Of a stretch of 64,000 nucleotides of DNA, positions 21,906 through 35,033 are shown one piece after another. The notes beneath the pieces are model-generated. The model had not been told where the DNA came from, ran no database searches, and saw only the letters and a program-made list of their open reading frames with translations. Every line of letters begins with the position of its first letter. Within the stretch, counting starts at the first letter, position 1. Origin of the DNA: Liquidambar formosana (taxonomy: Eukaryota; Streptophyta; Magnoliopsida; Saxifragales; Altingiaceae); assembly GCA_039720395.1 (NCBI GenBank), contig CM077821.1, forward strand, positions 43,212,792 through 43,276,791, written 5' to 3'. A program made the position numbers and the translations under genes.

Positions 21906-23489
21906 ATGAAAACTATTTTCCTGCAAGAATGTATGAGGAAGAAACCTTCTTCTTCTGTTTTGCTTGCCCATTTTCCTAGTCTCCAAACACCATCAAACTT
22001 CGGGCCTTTCTCTTTTCACAAACTGACGCACAAAACAGAAAACAAGAACTTAGATAAGCCACTGAGAATTCTAGACCTCACAGCTCCCAAAAGAACACTC
22101 ACCGCGAATCGTCAAAGCTGCCATCTACGTCTCATTCAAGAGTTTCTGCAAATACAACCGCATCAATTCGATCGAGAACAGTTTAACAACGATGTGGAAA
22201 GCACAAACATGTTTGATGAAACGCTTGAACCAGTTGTGAATAAAGAGAGAGTGATTCACAGGGATGGGTTGAGAGCGGACGCGAGCGTTCTGTCACGTGC
22301 TGTGAGTTCGTGCGCATCTACGCGAGCTATTCGTCATGGGGTTCAGCTTCATTGCTTAGCAATAACAACTGGGTTTATTGTAAATGTTTACATTGGGAGT
22401 TCTTTGATAAGTTTGTATGGTAAATGTGGTGAGTTGAAGAGTGCGTATAGGTTGTTTGAGGAAATGCCTGTGAGAAATGTTGTGTCATGGACAGCTATAA
22501 TTGCTGGGTTTGCACAGGAATGGCAGGTTGATGTGTGTTTGGAGCTTTACCATCAGATGAGAAATTCAACGTCGAAACCTAACGATTTTACGTTTGTGAG
22601 TCTGTTGAGTGCTTGTACAGGTAGTGGGTCTCTTGGGCAGGGGAGGAGTGCTCATTGTCAAACAATTCAAATGGGCTTTGATTCACATATCCACATTGTT
22701 AATGCCCTTATCTCAATGTATTGTAAGTGCGGGAATGTCAATGATGCATTTTGCATATTTGAAAGCATGGGGAGTAAAGATATTGTCTCGTGGAATTCCA
22801 TGATTGCAGGGTATGCGCAGCATGGGCTTGCATTGCAGGCAATCGATCTTTTTGAAAGAATGAAGAAACAGGAGGTGAAGCCTGATGGCATTACTTTCCT
22901 TGGCCTTCTCTCTTCATGTCGCCATGTGGGTCTTGTTAAACAAGGCCAGAGCTATTTCAATTCAATGATTAAGCATGGTGTGAAGCCAGAGCTAGATCAT
23001 TATTCATGCGTTGTGGATCTTCTTGGTCGAGCTGGGCTATTAGAAGAGGCTCGAGATTTTATTGAGAAGATGCCTATTTATCCCAATGCCATTATATGGG
23101 GCTCCCTACTTTCGTGCTGTAGGCTTCAGGGGAGCGTATGGTTAGGAATCCAGGCAGCAGAGAGCAGGATTTTGCTGGAACCGTGGTGTGCTGCTACCCA
23201 CTTGCAATTGGCAAATTTGTATGCCAGTGTGGGGTGCTGGGATAAGGCAGCAAGAGTTCGGAAATTGATGAAAGATAAAGGACTGAAAACGAATCCTGGG
23301 TACAGTTGGATTGGGATTAGGAATGAGGTTTATAGATTTGGAGCAGAAGGCAGGTCGAACACCAAAGTGACTCAGATTCTTACTGTAATGGATAGTTTGG
23401 TGGACCACATGACAAATTTCGGCTATGTGCCCGAAATACATGAAGAGATTGATGATGATTCATATACAATTTCACAGGTGGACACCTGA
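21906..23489 (+). CDS. PLS-class PPR protein with E-type C-terminus (At2g37320-like)
   Basis: A single-exon organelle RNA-binding protein of about 527 residues. PPR motifs begin near residue 125 and run in the P-L-S order ([20 protein letters not shown], then [20 protein letters not shown], then [20 protein letters not shown]) up to about residue 430. An E-type extension follows ([20 protein letters not shown]...). There is no DYW domain, so any C-to-U editing would need a partner. The N-terminus is Ser/Arg-rich and could be a transit peptide. The frame is open from an ATG at 21777, but the first 43 codons from there overlap a repeat shared with 20915-21060, so I prefer the ATG at 21906. From memory it matches At2g37320. 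It is divergent from KIN-5 with a 2.9 kb TE-rich spacer. Confidence 0.88.
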   Translation: MKTIFLQECMRKKPSSSVLLAHFPSLQTPSNFGPFSFHKLTHKTENKNLDKPLRILDLTAPKRTLTANRQSCHLRLIQEFLQIQPHQFDREQFNNDVESTNMFDETLEPVVNKERVIHRDGLRADASVLSRAVSSCASTRAIRHGVQLHCLAITTGFIVNVYIGSSLISLYGKCGELKSAYRLFEEMPVRNVVSWTAIIAGFAQEWQVDVCLELYHQMRNSTSKPNDFTFVSLLSACTGSGSLGQGRSAHCQTIQMGFDSHIHIVNALISMYCKCGNVNDAFCIFESMGSKDIVSWNSMIAGYAQHGLALQAIDLFERMKKQEVKPDGITFLGLLSSCRHVGLVKQGQSYFNSMIKHGVKPELDHYSCVVDLLGRAGLLEEARDFIEKMPIYPNAIIWGSLLSCCRLQGSVWLGIQAAESRILLEPWCAATHLQLANLYASVGCWDKAARVRKLMKDKGLKTNPGYSWIGIRNEVYRFGAEGRSNTKVTQILTVMDSLVDHMTNFGYVPEIHEEIDDDSYTISQVDT

Positions 23490-25346
23490 TGGGTTGCAAG
23501 GAATGCTATCAAATTGTGCAGGATGATTGGCTGATTCTTCTGCTACTTGTATCCAAATGATCTTTGTGGATTTGTACTTGCATGGTGCACCGTGTTGAGT
23601 TGGAAACAGGAAAGGGAGGGGTCTGGCCTGCACTAAATGGATTCTTCCTCAGCCTGTACAGGATAAAGTTTTGACGGCAAAAGAGATAATGAGAAGTTGG
23701 TAGGCGGTAAAACCAGCATGGGCTTTTGAAGAAAGATGGTAAAGGTGGACTGCGAATTATTTAAGGCAGTTTGAAACTACTGCTTCTATATATATTTTAT
23801 GCCAGATTGTGTAGAAACCTCAGAAACAAACAGATGTTGCCGCTGTCTGCATTTCTATCCCTTTGGCAGGTTCTAGCATCCTCAAAGAACAATGCAGGAT
23901 TACCGACTCCACTTGTTTTGTTAGCTGTTGTAACAAAAGCTTGTCTGGTGCAACATATTTATTTTAAAATTTTAAATAAAAATAAAAAAATAAATTTTCA
24001 CATATTTGCTTTTAGTGCATAAATTTGGTATTCAATTGAGATGTAAATTTGAACCACATGAAGCAGCACCTGTAGATAAATGTATCTCCATGGAAGAGAT
24101 TTATCTCCTAAAGCAGGATTTCTATTGACAACTTGTAGAACATGGCAGTTCTGGAATTATTATTATTATTATTTGTAAATTAATTGAAGAATACACAAGC
24201 TTCTAATGGGATCACCTAGAAAACTTCTTTCAACCTTATTGAATGACTCAATCAATGAACTGAGCATCAAGAGCACGTTAATCATTATGTGGTAATTAAG
24301 TTAAAAGCATTTCACCGAGAACTAAATTATCTTAACCCTGTACTGCCATAGAGAGGGGAAGAGAGGGAGGGAGGGAGGTAGGTGTTAACATTTGCAACCA
24401 TCAATCCATCAATCCACTAAAAACGCAAAGGAAAACCAGCACAAGAAACTACAACACTTAGTGCAGTTATAGACTTATTTCATAAAACATTTTAAGATTA
24501 TTGGAATTGAAATCTAGAAGGCCCCAAATAATAGTTGGAATTAATATTTAGGTGGTCCACATGGCTCTTTAGGACATTGGTTTCATAACACATTAAATGG
24601 AAACAATCATCGGAAAAAAAAAAAAAAATGGTAATAATCCTTTGTATGACTTAGAAGGGAATCCAAACTCCATGTGATTAATTGACATTAAGTGAAACTA
24701 TGAAAGCTAGGCACCAAACATTCCAGTCGCAATTAATTGGTACATTCATGATTCCAATCTCAAGTGACAAAAGAGAGTAGGAATGAATTATTTTTATTTT
24801 AATTTTGCATTATTGAAAAATCACTACTAATTATCACAAAAAACATGTAAATGTTCATCCAAATCCTGAAATAACCCTAAACATAGTATGAAGAAGCCTC
24901 ATTTTTAATTTTTCATGACAAAGTGGACTGATCTGAACTCCTACTCACTACATGAACTGATACCATTTCCACCAGACGTCCAGAGACGAATCGCACAAAA
25001 CACAAACACAAGTTACAAGAGAAAAGGTCATCTATTTCTTACACCAAGAAAAAAAGCCACCTCAGTTTCTAAGATTTTTTTTCTGAGCTAGCAGTAGCAT
25101 TGTTTTCTATTTTATTACTAACAAAAGCAAGTCAGATGCTTTGAAACATGAACAACATTACTTACCCAAAAAAAAAAACCGTGACAATTGAACTCCAAAA
25201 TGCCTCTCACCATATGGTAAAAATTTTCAAATCTGCTACGTTGAGGCACAGAATCCTAGTAAAATAGTACTACAAATCCTATTCTCACATTATATCTCCA
25301 AGCAATGCCCAGAAAAGGGAACCAGGGTAATGAGGAAAAAGAACCA
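23490..25346. other. Spacer between convergent PPR and mitochondrial RRM-like genes
   Basis: The first few hundred bases are probably PPR 3' UTR. The rest is AT-rich with a short TTA repeat near 24155, a GGGA repeat near 24365, and A runs. No gene recognised on either strand. Confidence 0.4.
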
Positions 25347-28300
25347 TTACTGGAGAACCCGCATCAAGATTTGATTATTGAGACAGAAACCTTTGTTCTT
25401 TGTAATGAATGCATTCATTGCCTGTGTCTGTGAGGGGAAGTGTACAACCGCCAGTCTGATGGGGTCTGGGAAAGCGGTCCTGAAACATTATTTCAAAGGA
25501 TTCACATTAATGAGAATGCCACAGGGAACAAATCAATCAGTTTAATTTCAGTGCAAGCTACTTAGTATTAACTTGGTAATTGTCTGGATGGATGATGCAT
25601 CAAAGTCACAACCGGACAGGAATCGTTCTATGTCTTCTGGAATTGCGTTGCGAGGGATCCCTTGCAGTAACACCTGAAAAAAGCGGGCAAATATCAAACA
25701 ACCTCAATGCAGACATGTTCTAGGAAACATGTGCCATGTTGTACTAAAGTCAAAAATGCTTGAGCCAGCAGTTTTCAATTGCCAGAGGATAATCTGCAGA
25801 ATGCAAATAATGCAACAGCAATAAACAATTTCGCATTTAGGTTCAATCAAAGCAAAAGTCAATAAATTTGTGCCATAATTACTCCAATCATAGATGAACC
25901 TCAAAATCTGAAATATTTTTCTATCCTCATCTGACACAGGAAAACACAAACTCCACAATGCAAGGTCAACCATATCCTCCCAAAGGACAGCCTTAGGTTA
26001 AGTACAGAGACATTCAGCAGTCAGCACCACTTAATTTCCAACAATAAGGGACTGTTTAGGAATTTTGAAAACTGGATCAAGCTGGGTCCCCTCCTTTAAT
26101 GTGATCTAGCTTTTAAATAAACCAACTTACAATTGGTTTGAAAAAAACTTCAATTCTATCTTCTTTTCAGCATAAAGCTGAACAAATTAGTATGAAAAGG
26201 GACTTATCAAACAGTGGTGAAATCAAAACCGGTCAGACTCTTCTTCAACTGGCCAGGTTTTCAGATTTCCCAAACAGCCCCTAAAGACCATCCAGTCTAG
26301 TTTCTGATAGGCCATCAATTCAAGATAAATATTTCACAGTTTACCCTCCTTTCCCTATCTAAGTTTAAACACACACAAAATAGCCACCCACCAGCAGGGA
26401 TATTGGAGATGCCCCACTATATCTAGCCTCCCTTGGCTTCAAAGATAGAAGTGCTACAAACCACCCCCCTCCCCCCGGCCCCCCCAGGTGCCCAAAAAAA
26501 AAAAAAAAAAAGAAAGAGAAAATTCAAAAGTAAAAACTGTGTACTTTTTTTTTTTTTTTTTTAATGAAGAAAATGTAAAAACTGTATACATACACATTGT
26601 TATGAAAATATCATTAAAAATAGAAATGCCAAGTATGGAATTTTTGTAATTTTTGTGTCAGAAAACATCGCAGATAGCAGGACTCAAATATTTTTGATAT
26701 AGCAGGACTCAAATATAATATCTCAAAAACATGGAGTGCTAAAGAACAATACATTGATGCCTTGATGCATACACCTTGCCCTATGGCTTGGTCCTATTAG
26801 TCTGAACTCTGAACTTTAAGTACTAGAACAAGTGATATATATTGTTTAAGGAATACAAGATGGTTACCACCATATTCAGATTAATAACATATCAAAATAT
26901 AAATCATCTACTTACCCAAAAAAAAAAATATAAATCATCAAAAGATCAACTAAAGAAAACAAGATAATTCAGAAGTTCTACTCACAGTTTTTCCATCATA
27001 GGCTGTAAGAATATCCCACTTGGCACGATCAGCCTAGTATCCAAAAAAACAAGGTTATCAACATCACCAAATTTTGCAGAAGACCAAATTTACCAATCAA
27101 ATTATTGAAAATAAGTTAACAGGGGCATTACCCTCTCCAATTTGTACAAGCGGCCCTTCCTAGCAATCAACTTGAAAGCATTATCAAAGGCACTCCGAGA
27201 ACGAAATTGCACCATCCTGCACACAACAACAAAATGAAATGAAAACATACATTTTCCAAGAATCTAAACAGTGCTTCGTTAAAGCTTCTCATATGTGGAT
27301 GAAGAGAAATTTCCAGTGTACAAGCAATGAATGCATGGAATTCAAAATATGCTGGTAAGAAAGGAGCATAGGAATCAGTAATTTGAACTCCAAGTTCACA
27401 AAAACATTTAACTCGAAGAAATAAAAAACTACCAGACAACATACACTAAGAAGATTCTTCCTTTCATAGTTTCATATCATATTGCTCAATCACATAAATA
27501 AATCACAGATATAAAATGTAACGCAAGGAGAACATTACATTGCCATGGGCATATAGTTCCAATTGTAGTCAACTTTCACATCATTGAGAGTCAAATTACA
27601 CCCTTCAAGCAAATTGACAATATCGGTCTTCAAAGTATGTTTGTTGATGCCCGACAACTTTCCATAAACCAAACCTGGTATAGGCGAGAAAGAGAATTAA
27701 AATTTATATGCATTACATTATACGTACTCAAAGAACATATTGATAATTTAAGGGAAATTAACAAGGCACATGGGGATGAAATCATTTCATAGTTTTTCAT
27801 GTCATCTAGATTTTTTTAAAAAAAAATCAGCACAATTCAAATTCTTATTCGTTATTCTTTGAGAAGATGCATTACAAATGTCTAATCAACAATGACTCCA
27901 TTTTCTTGGTAAAAATTCCAATACAAATAATGGAATTTATGCCTTCAAACGCATTGGAAAGCGAAATAAACTAAACACCCCCTTGAGTGAAAGAATTTGT
28001 TGATAACCACAAATGAAATCATAAATAAATGAAGATTACTACAAGAACCCAAACCCTCCGTTTGATTGCTGAGACAACGATAGACAAAAAGATAAAATAA
28101 AACTAAGAGCCTCGTGTGTTCAGCTGTTTTTGTTCCCAACAATGAAAAAAAAAAAAAAGCAATTAAACAAAGCAAACAGTCGTACTAGGCTCGGCTAACT
28201 GAAGTTTTTTTTTTTTTTTTTTTTTTTTTTTGACGAGTTCCAAATAATACGAGAGTCAAAATTTTGATTTCGTTTCTATTTCTGCATTTTCTCAGCAACC

Positions 28301-28742
28301 AAACGAGCCTAAAGCCAAAACCCTAAACCCTAGACCCTGGCATCAATTAAGTTTTTTTTTTTTTTTTTTTGGGGGGGGGGGGGGGGGGGGAGGGGTTGGG
28401 GTCCAAATAATGAAAGCATTAGAAAATCAGATATCATTTGTTTTCCTACATTTTCTCAGCAAACAAACAAAGCCTAAAGAAAAAGAAAAAGAAAAAAAAA
28501 AAAACTGAACCCTAACTCGTCCTAGGGATGACATAAATTTACAAAAATGAAGAGATCAATGCAGTACCAGTGGAAGGGGTTTGGAGAAATGGATCGGGAG
28601 GTGAGTCCTGAGGCTGTTGTGGTTCCGTCGAAAACCGCCTGGGCGAATCGCCCAGCAGCGAAGGAAAGCCTTGGTTCAATTTACTGTTGCGAGACAAAAA
28701 GTTGGATCTGATTGCGGTTCCGAGCAGACTCATCTTCGACAT
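25347..28742 (-). CDS. Predicted mitochondrial protein with two RRM-like halves
   Basis: Six exons: 28742-28568, 27674-27539, 27216-27132, 27033-26986, 25673-25573, 25479-25347; all GT-AG, phases agree, 225 residues. The N-terminus (MSKMSLLGTAIRSNFLSRNS ... RRFSTEPQ) is Arg/Ser-rich, lacks acid residues and has an RRFS/T site typical of mitochondrial presequences. Residues about 60-140 (LVYGKLSGINKHTLKTDIVN ... MVQFRSRSAFDNAFKLIARK) and about 148-225 (TVLLQGIPRNAIPEDIERFL ... LAVVHFPSQTQAMNAFITKN) both look like beta-alpha-beta RRM folds without clear RNP1/RNP2 aromatic residues. I infer an organelle RNA-associated role, perhaps with ribosomes; I cannot name it. An upstream ATG (28940) is in frame, but the 28742 start gives a clean presequence. 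Confidence 0.75.
28054..28310. mobile_element. Foldback element, TTGGTTGCTGAGAAA family (copy 4, intron 1)
   Basis: Left CCTCCGTTTGATTGCTGAGA and right (reversed) GCTCGTTTGGTTGCTGAGAA enclose a 30-base poly-T run (28206-28231). It lies in intron 1 of the mitochondrial RRM-like gene. A lone right end of the same family follows at about 28446-28472. Confidence 0.55.
28354..28391. repeat. Homopolymer pair: T run followed by about 20 G
   Basis: Some 18 T are followed directly by about 20 G in intron 1 of the mitochondrial RRM-like gene, between two foldback ends of the TTGGTTGCTGAGAAA family. The G run could form a quadruplex, and its exact length is likely to be uncertain in the assembly. Confidence 0.8.
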
Positions 28743-28979
28743 TTGGAGGCGGTAGGGTCTATGAAGAGACGACGGTTCTTCGAGGTTTTTCAAAGAGCGG
28801 TGGTGCACTACGGCGGAGCGAGGGAGAGACAGTAGAGTAAGAAGTAGGAGCTGAAGCTGTTTTTCGTTTTGAAAAGGGGAAATTCGTGGAACCTCCCTGA
28901 TGGTTTGCCGAAATAACAATGGCCTCCCATGAGGTTTCAAAAATTACAGTTTCCACACATCGCACCATTTTTTATTTAT

Positions 28980-29336
28980 TTATTTGACTAGCAAAAGGAT
29001 AAAAATACAATTTTCTTTTATGATTGGGCTGTTGTTGGAAGGAATTTTTTTATTATTATATTTATTTAAGTAATTACAGGATTACAAGATCTGGGTTTAA
29101 GACAAATACTAGAGACCTTCCGAGGGGAGAATTGCAGATAGTAAGAAGATGTCCCTGATGGTGTATTATATTTATAATGGCAATGTCATATTTTGATTGT
29201 TACAATGACAAAATATTATATTTGGAATATCCCTCTAATAGTGCGCTTGAAAACAGTGTGTCAGCTCAAAAAGGACGCCACGCTTCCTTTTCTTTCACAA
29301 TCACCATATTCTCTTGTTGGGGTTTTGGTATATGCC
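28980..29336. other. Upstream flank of the mitochondrial RRM-like gene
   Basis: AT-rich sequence presumably holding the promoter of the minus-strand gene. No other gene is visible. Confidence 0.35.
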
Positions 29337-29344
29337 ATTGATAT

Positions 29345-30011
29345 TAGGATGTTAGTGGTTCGGTTTCTTACCAAATCAAAATTATATTATATTATAAAAA
29401 ATTCAAATTAAATTAAAAAATTTTTGTTTCGGTTTTAACCTATCAAGTAACAACAAATAATTGAAAAAGAAAAAAATGACATGCCAAACTCCAAATAAAA
29501 ACATTTTTAATAAAAACATTACACGAAGAAATACTAAGTCGTCCCATATCGAATCTGGAATTTTGGTTCTTCTCAGAATTTGTGCAACTAAAAAAAACAT
29601 TAAACATTGTATTAAAATGAAAACATATTGATATATGTCAATCCAAGTTCAAATCTTCCATCTAATACATGTTAATATCTCTAGTCACTTGGTCAGTATT
29701 CATTATTCAGTAGGTTTTGTAGTCCAATAAGTTCAGTACTACTATTTTGAATCTATTACCTATTCTGCCCTTATTAGAATAGGAAATTTACAAACTAAAG
29801 TTTGATATGTAATATATAAAATTATATATATATTATATATTTTTCATTTTTTTGTTTGGTTTGGTTTTTTAAACACGAAAACCAAAACCAAACCAATTTT
29901 ATTCGGTTTTCTAAAATTTGAACTAAAACCAAACCTAATGACAAAAAAACCAAACCAAACCGACTGGTTTAGTTTGGTTCTCGATTTTAACCTAAACCAC
30001 TAACAACCCTA
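29345..30011. mobile_element. hAT-type non-autonomous element with perfect 8-bp TSD
   Basis: The 667-bp element is flanked by perfect ATTGATAT repeats at 29337-29344 and 30012-30019. Ends are TAGGATGTTAGTGGTT on the left and (reversed) TAGGGTTGTTAGTGGTTT on the right. The subterminal region is rich in AACCAAACC-type words. There is no transposase frame. Confidence 0.85.
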
Positions 30012-30019
30012 ATTGATAT

Positions 30020-30511
30020 GCCATAGAACATTTCCAAAAGTTGAAGAGAAAGTCCATGATGAACATGATTTGGTGCCTTTACCATATACCAAACCCTATG
30101 TCATATTTGACATTAGATTTACTAGCATTTTAAAAATTTGACATGAAACCACCCATCGTAGAGTATGGCTTTAGAGTTTGTGCCAAGTTTTGACTTTAAT
30201 GAAGAGAATTGCATAAGTTTTTTCAATTTTCTGTTTTTTTCTTTTGGTGAGAAACATGGTATCTTAGGCTTACTTTCTCCAAAATTTGAACCCAAACTAG
30301 TTCTAAGTGATGCATTGTTCACCCACGATCCCATACATTCAACAACAAAAGAGTGGAGATTCAAATTCAGAACTTCTAATTCTTAAACCATACTCCTAAG
30401 CTTTTCTCCCAAAGATGGCATCAGTTCAGTTTTAATTACCTCAACAAGGCTATACGAATGGATGGGCCCAGGACCGGTCCACTTATCAGTCCTGACTCCA
30501 GTCTTACCACT
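30020..30511. other. Intergenic DNA between two transposons
   Basis: No gene recognised. Both strands have short open frames that complement each other, with no family resemblance. Confidence 0.35.
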
Positions 30512-30520
30512 ACTTCACCA

Positions 30521-30918
30521 GGGAACGGCTATTGCAACCCCCCATTCCTATAAGCCCACCCCATCCTTTAGGTTTTTAAGGTTTTATGCAAAATATAAAA
30601 AGTTTTTATGAAAACCGGCCGTGATGTCCACTAGAAAACATCATTTTGAACAACTTTGCAGAAGAAAGTTTTTCCAAAATTTATCGTTTAGGTAGACTTT
30701 TTGGCAAAAAATGAAATAAAGGCTATAAATGGTTAAAAAGTATATTTAAACGATAGATTTTGGAAAAACTTTCTGCTGCAAAATTGTTCAAAATGATGTT
30801 TTCTAGTAGACATCACGGCCGATTTTCATAAAAACTTTTTATATTTTGCATAAAACCTTAAAAACCTAAAGGATGGAAGGTGGGCTTATAGGAATGGGGG
30901 GTTGCAATAGCCGTTCCC
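30521..30918. mobile_element. Mutator-like MITE with perfect 9-bp TSD (copy C)
   Basis: The 398-bp element has near-perfect inverted arms well over 100 bases long, beginning GGGAACGGCTATTGCAACCC on both sides. It is flanked by a perfect 9-bp duplication ACTTCACCA (30512-30520 and 30919-30927), diagnostic of Mutator-like elements. Its core (TAGAAAACATCATTTTGAAC and the facing copy) is shared with the elements at 758, 48001 and 48888, while its outer ends differ. The long identical arms mean the transcript would fold into a hairpin. Confidence 0.9.
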
Positions 30919-30929
30919 ACTTCACCATT

Positions 30930-33900
30930 ATTAAGGCCCATTTCAGCCCACTAAAAAAGAAAGGCCCGACAAATTGCAAGCCCTACACTCCATGGACCAA
31001 ATCCCTAATGCCATACAGTGGCATGCAGGTGGTATTGATGATGATAACTACTGCACATTTGATTCAAACAAGGATGAAATGAAATAAAGTCTTTAATTAT
31101 GGGTGCATGTGGGAACAAATCAAGGAAATTGCAATCAATCAATGTAACCTCATAAAAGGGACAAAATAAAGAAGAGGTGGTGGGGAAGGTGAATGGCAGG
31201 TGCAGGTGCCAACTACCCAAAAAAAATAAAAATAAAAATAAAAATTATGCGGACCCTCTCTTACTGGGGAAGATATTAGGTGGGTGCAATGGAAAATCAC
31301 CAACCTAAGTAATGGATCTTCATGCTTGGCAATTGACTAGACTACTTGTATTAACGTATGATCTATTTAATTTGTTAGGATTCAACGGAGGAATGTATGA
31401 TCACGTACTAGTTATGTGACTTTCAAACTAATCATGATTCAAATTTAATCTAATTTAGGCTTGTGGAGCAACTAGACTTGGTCGCAACCTACCAAGTGGA
31501 ATTTTGGTTGAGGAAGGATTGTGGATTCTAACTTATTTTAAAATGTTTCTTCTTCTAGTAGTAGTGACTTCTCTAGCTTGAAGACAGAAAGGTGGGATCT
31601 GGGATCTAGCTTTTTCCATCTGGGTTGTCTATTCATTAGTTTTTTAATCATTTAATGAGCCCCCTTATGGGTAATAAAAAATGGTTCAAGTGATATAAGA
31701 TAATTCCTGCAAAGCAAGTCACCCAAATGATGGATCCATCTCACCGAGTAAATACCGTGTGGGGCATGTCCATTTCCGAAAAAAGTGCCACTAGAAAGGA
31801 TTTGTGTTGTTAATTAAAATAAAATTGTTTTATAAAAAAAGGGATAAAATGAATCAAAGTTTAATGGAGAGACTACATGGCATCAAAACAACGCCCCTAG
31901 AATCATCTAAAAGGACCTCTCAAATACTGTCCAAATAATTGTAGAGCATAGTCAATGCTACAAAGTAATAAAGATGATTTGTTTATTAGTGAAAATAAAT
32001 AAATACCGCGTAGAGCATGTTTAATTTATGCACTAGAACCATTATATTCTTAGTGGGATTGAAGTGAAATTATAACTCAACTGACTTAAAAGGAGCGCTT
32101 GTGAATTATTTTTTGTAGACCCATCTACGTCTCTTTCGTCATTGGTTTTTCAATGAGTAAGGACGTTACTACAATGTTTCCCTTTCACCTTTTTCTGCTT
32201 ATGAAAAATAGAGCATGGATCTGACCTCATTGAGGTCATTAGATGGGTTTTTGGATGATAAAGATTGAAAAATAAAAAAATTACTACTGGAATTATCAAA
32301 ATAGACCTTAATGACTATCCGAAAACTCATCTAACAATCTCAATGAACTCGATACGGTATTAGATTTTTACAACTCAGCGTCGAATCCGTGACTCCAAAT
32401 AAGAGAAGATAAGTGTTGTTTCAACCTAATTGACAAAAGAGGACCCAGCGCATGCGCCATGTGCCTTCCAACAAAACCTTACCCCACTCTCAAAGTCTTG
32501 CAAGTGTCATGTAATAATGCCAACGAATCAAGGTCCCGCGTAGAATAAGTCTTGCTCATCCTTTTCACATCATGGATACGATCCGATCGTCCCCTACTTT
32601 TTAAGGAGAAAGAAGAACAATACCAATTTGGCGTCCTTATTACACACAACTCTCTCCTTTCTCTTTTTAGAGTCTTGTGTTGGGTCCAAGCATGAATCAT
32701 TACGGAGTGTGTCTATCTTTGAAACGGTGTTCTATGTATTATTACCCATGCGTATATTGCTAATTGCCCCAACTTTCTCTAGGTTAAAGGCGTTGAATTT
32801 TGATTTCTTTTCTATTCTTACATTTTCTTAGAAACCAAACGACGGCTAAAGCAAAAACCCTAAATCCTAATTTTTAAACCTTAGATATCAAGTTATACGG
32901 AGTAATTTTTATTTTTATTTTTATTTTCTTTCAATCACTCAATTAAAATTTGCCAATTGGTTGTGATAAATTAGTTTCCTTCAGCTTAACTATGTAGTAT
33001 TTTTTTTTTTTTTTCCATTTACTTTGATTTGTTTTTCTCTTTTTTCCTCATAGTTTCCCAAGGAACCAACAAGGTCAAATTAAAAACCTAAACCCAAACT
33101 CGTAAGTTCTAAAGTCCTAACCATGAGCCCATAACAACTTTACTCATGGTCCTTTCGATAATAAGTATACATAAGGGTTATTAAAGGTAATTAATCAATC
33201 AAAACGTAAATATATATTGGTGCCTTTCTTATTTGGGAGTGGTACACTGAGACTGTACGGAGTAACAGTTTCAGATCAGAAAAAAAGGCAGGCTTTACAA
33301 AACTTTCTATGGGTCCATGTTGAGTTCTGGAAGTCTCCACAGATAAAGTGACTAATTGGTAACCCCAACATGACTCTTTCAAAAAGTTGGATAGATAAAT
33401 GGGGCACTAATGCGACCCACAATAGGTCAATATCATTAAATTATGGCCTAAACTCTTCCAACAAAGGAGATGTGGTAGGTGACTGCACCTGCCAAGTGCA
33501 ATGGAAGTGGGAAAAGTGGAAAAACAGGGCCACAGTTCGAACGAGTACTTATGGAATTTGTTTGCAAATTGTTTACATTTGACATAATTTGTTTGGCTTT
33601 CTTCAAGCCCTTTTCATGAATCTAATGGCAAGCCTATTACGACTTTTGAGCCTAGTCACAAATAATCATCGACAACTTTATTCATAAATAGGGCACTGTT
33701 TGGTTAAAATCTTTTTTGCTTTTGAAAGCAAAATGTTATAAAAGCAAAAAGCAATGTTTGGTTAGAAGAAATAAATAGGATTTCTATAAAGTAAAAATAA
33801 AAATATTTGATTTTAAGCAAAAACAACAAAAATTTGCTTATAAAAGTCATTTTTATCTTTTGGACGAGTTTGACCTTAATTCGAAAAATTTGCGATTGAG

Positions 33901-35030
33901 AAAAGTTATATCTGTCCTAGACTTTTGTTTGAGCAATGATGATTCAGTAAAGTTTTTCATTATATTCAAAAGATCACCGGCGAAATCAATTTTATTAAAC
34001 GTACTTTTAGTTTTGTTGTTTCTACTTAAAAGCAAAAAATAAGAAAGTAAAAAATGATTTTAATTACTTAAAAAAAGATCTTTTAAAAAGTGCAACCAAA
34101 TGATTTTGTTTTGAGTTTTAACTTGTTTGAGATTGCAATTTATTTGTTAAATGGGCTTAAATTCTAAACTTGAATTTGTCTTTCCTTATTGAACTTATTT
34201 ACGAATAATTTAATTCGTTTGTAACCTAATTGTGGATAAGATCAACGCTTCTAGAACAACAACTAGTATAACCACAAATTTATGGCAGCCTACCAACTCG
34301 GGTTTAGGTGGGAAACTTTTGTGAGTCCTCCCACCACTAATCGTTTTTCTAAATCAATAGTGCTTCACTAGCCTTGAAGATAAAAAAACAAAATAAATAA
34401 ATGAAAATGGAACTTTGGTTTTGTAGTCCACATCTTTTTAAATTTATGAGCCACGACCATTAGCAACCAAAAAAGTAGGTGTGATTAAAAATAATCCCTG
34501 CATATGTAAGTGCTGTCACTTGTGGAGCGATTTGTATTTGTTACCAAGAAAAAAATTGAATAGATAAAGCTTTGATTTATTGATTTGTTCCCGATAAGAA
34601 GAAAAACAAAGAAAAAGGAGGTGTCCCCACCATTTGACAGATGATGTAGTGAAAAGCACATGTGCCTCCCAGTGAAGGCCCACCCCCACACAAAGGTCCA
34701 CTCGGATTGCACCACCATCACTTGCAAATGGCAAAAGACTGTGAGGCCAACGCCCCACTTGCCGGCATACCAACAAAGCTTTCCACATCCTTTTTCGTAT
34801 CAAAGGTACGTACGTCACATTCCTTTCCGGATTCCGGACCACTCTCTCTCGAGCTCCTTTTATTTTTATTTTTTATATTATCATTTAAATTTTTTATCTC
34901 TGCTTATTTTTTGATTGGACCACGGCAAATTATACCTACCCACTGAAAAATAAGGTGCTTACCAACTTACATCATTCGTCTTTAAAGTCCAAAAGCTTTA
35001 TTTCCCATCACTATGGAAAGATATATATTT
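30930..35030. other. Gene-poor intergenic DNA
   Basis: I see no gene. Noted pieces: a lone end of the TTGGTTGCTGAGAAA family near 32822; TACGGAGTA words (32895, 33255) as in Stowaway remnants; a possible decayed foldback at about 33695-34110 with GCACTGTTTGGTTAAAATC at the left and a weak reverse partner (GCAACCAAATGATTTTG) at the right; and long A/T runs. Confidence 0.35.
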
Positions 35031-35033
35031 ACT

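Noticed and set aside
31660..31775. Second SINE near 31.7 kb
   Set aside because: A GGTTCAAGTGATATAAG word is weakly like a box A, but no box B or tail could be identified.
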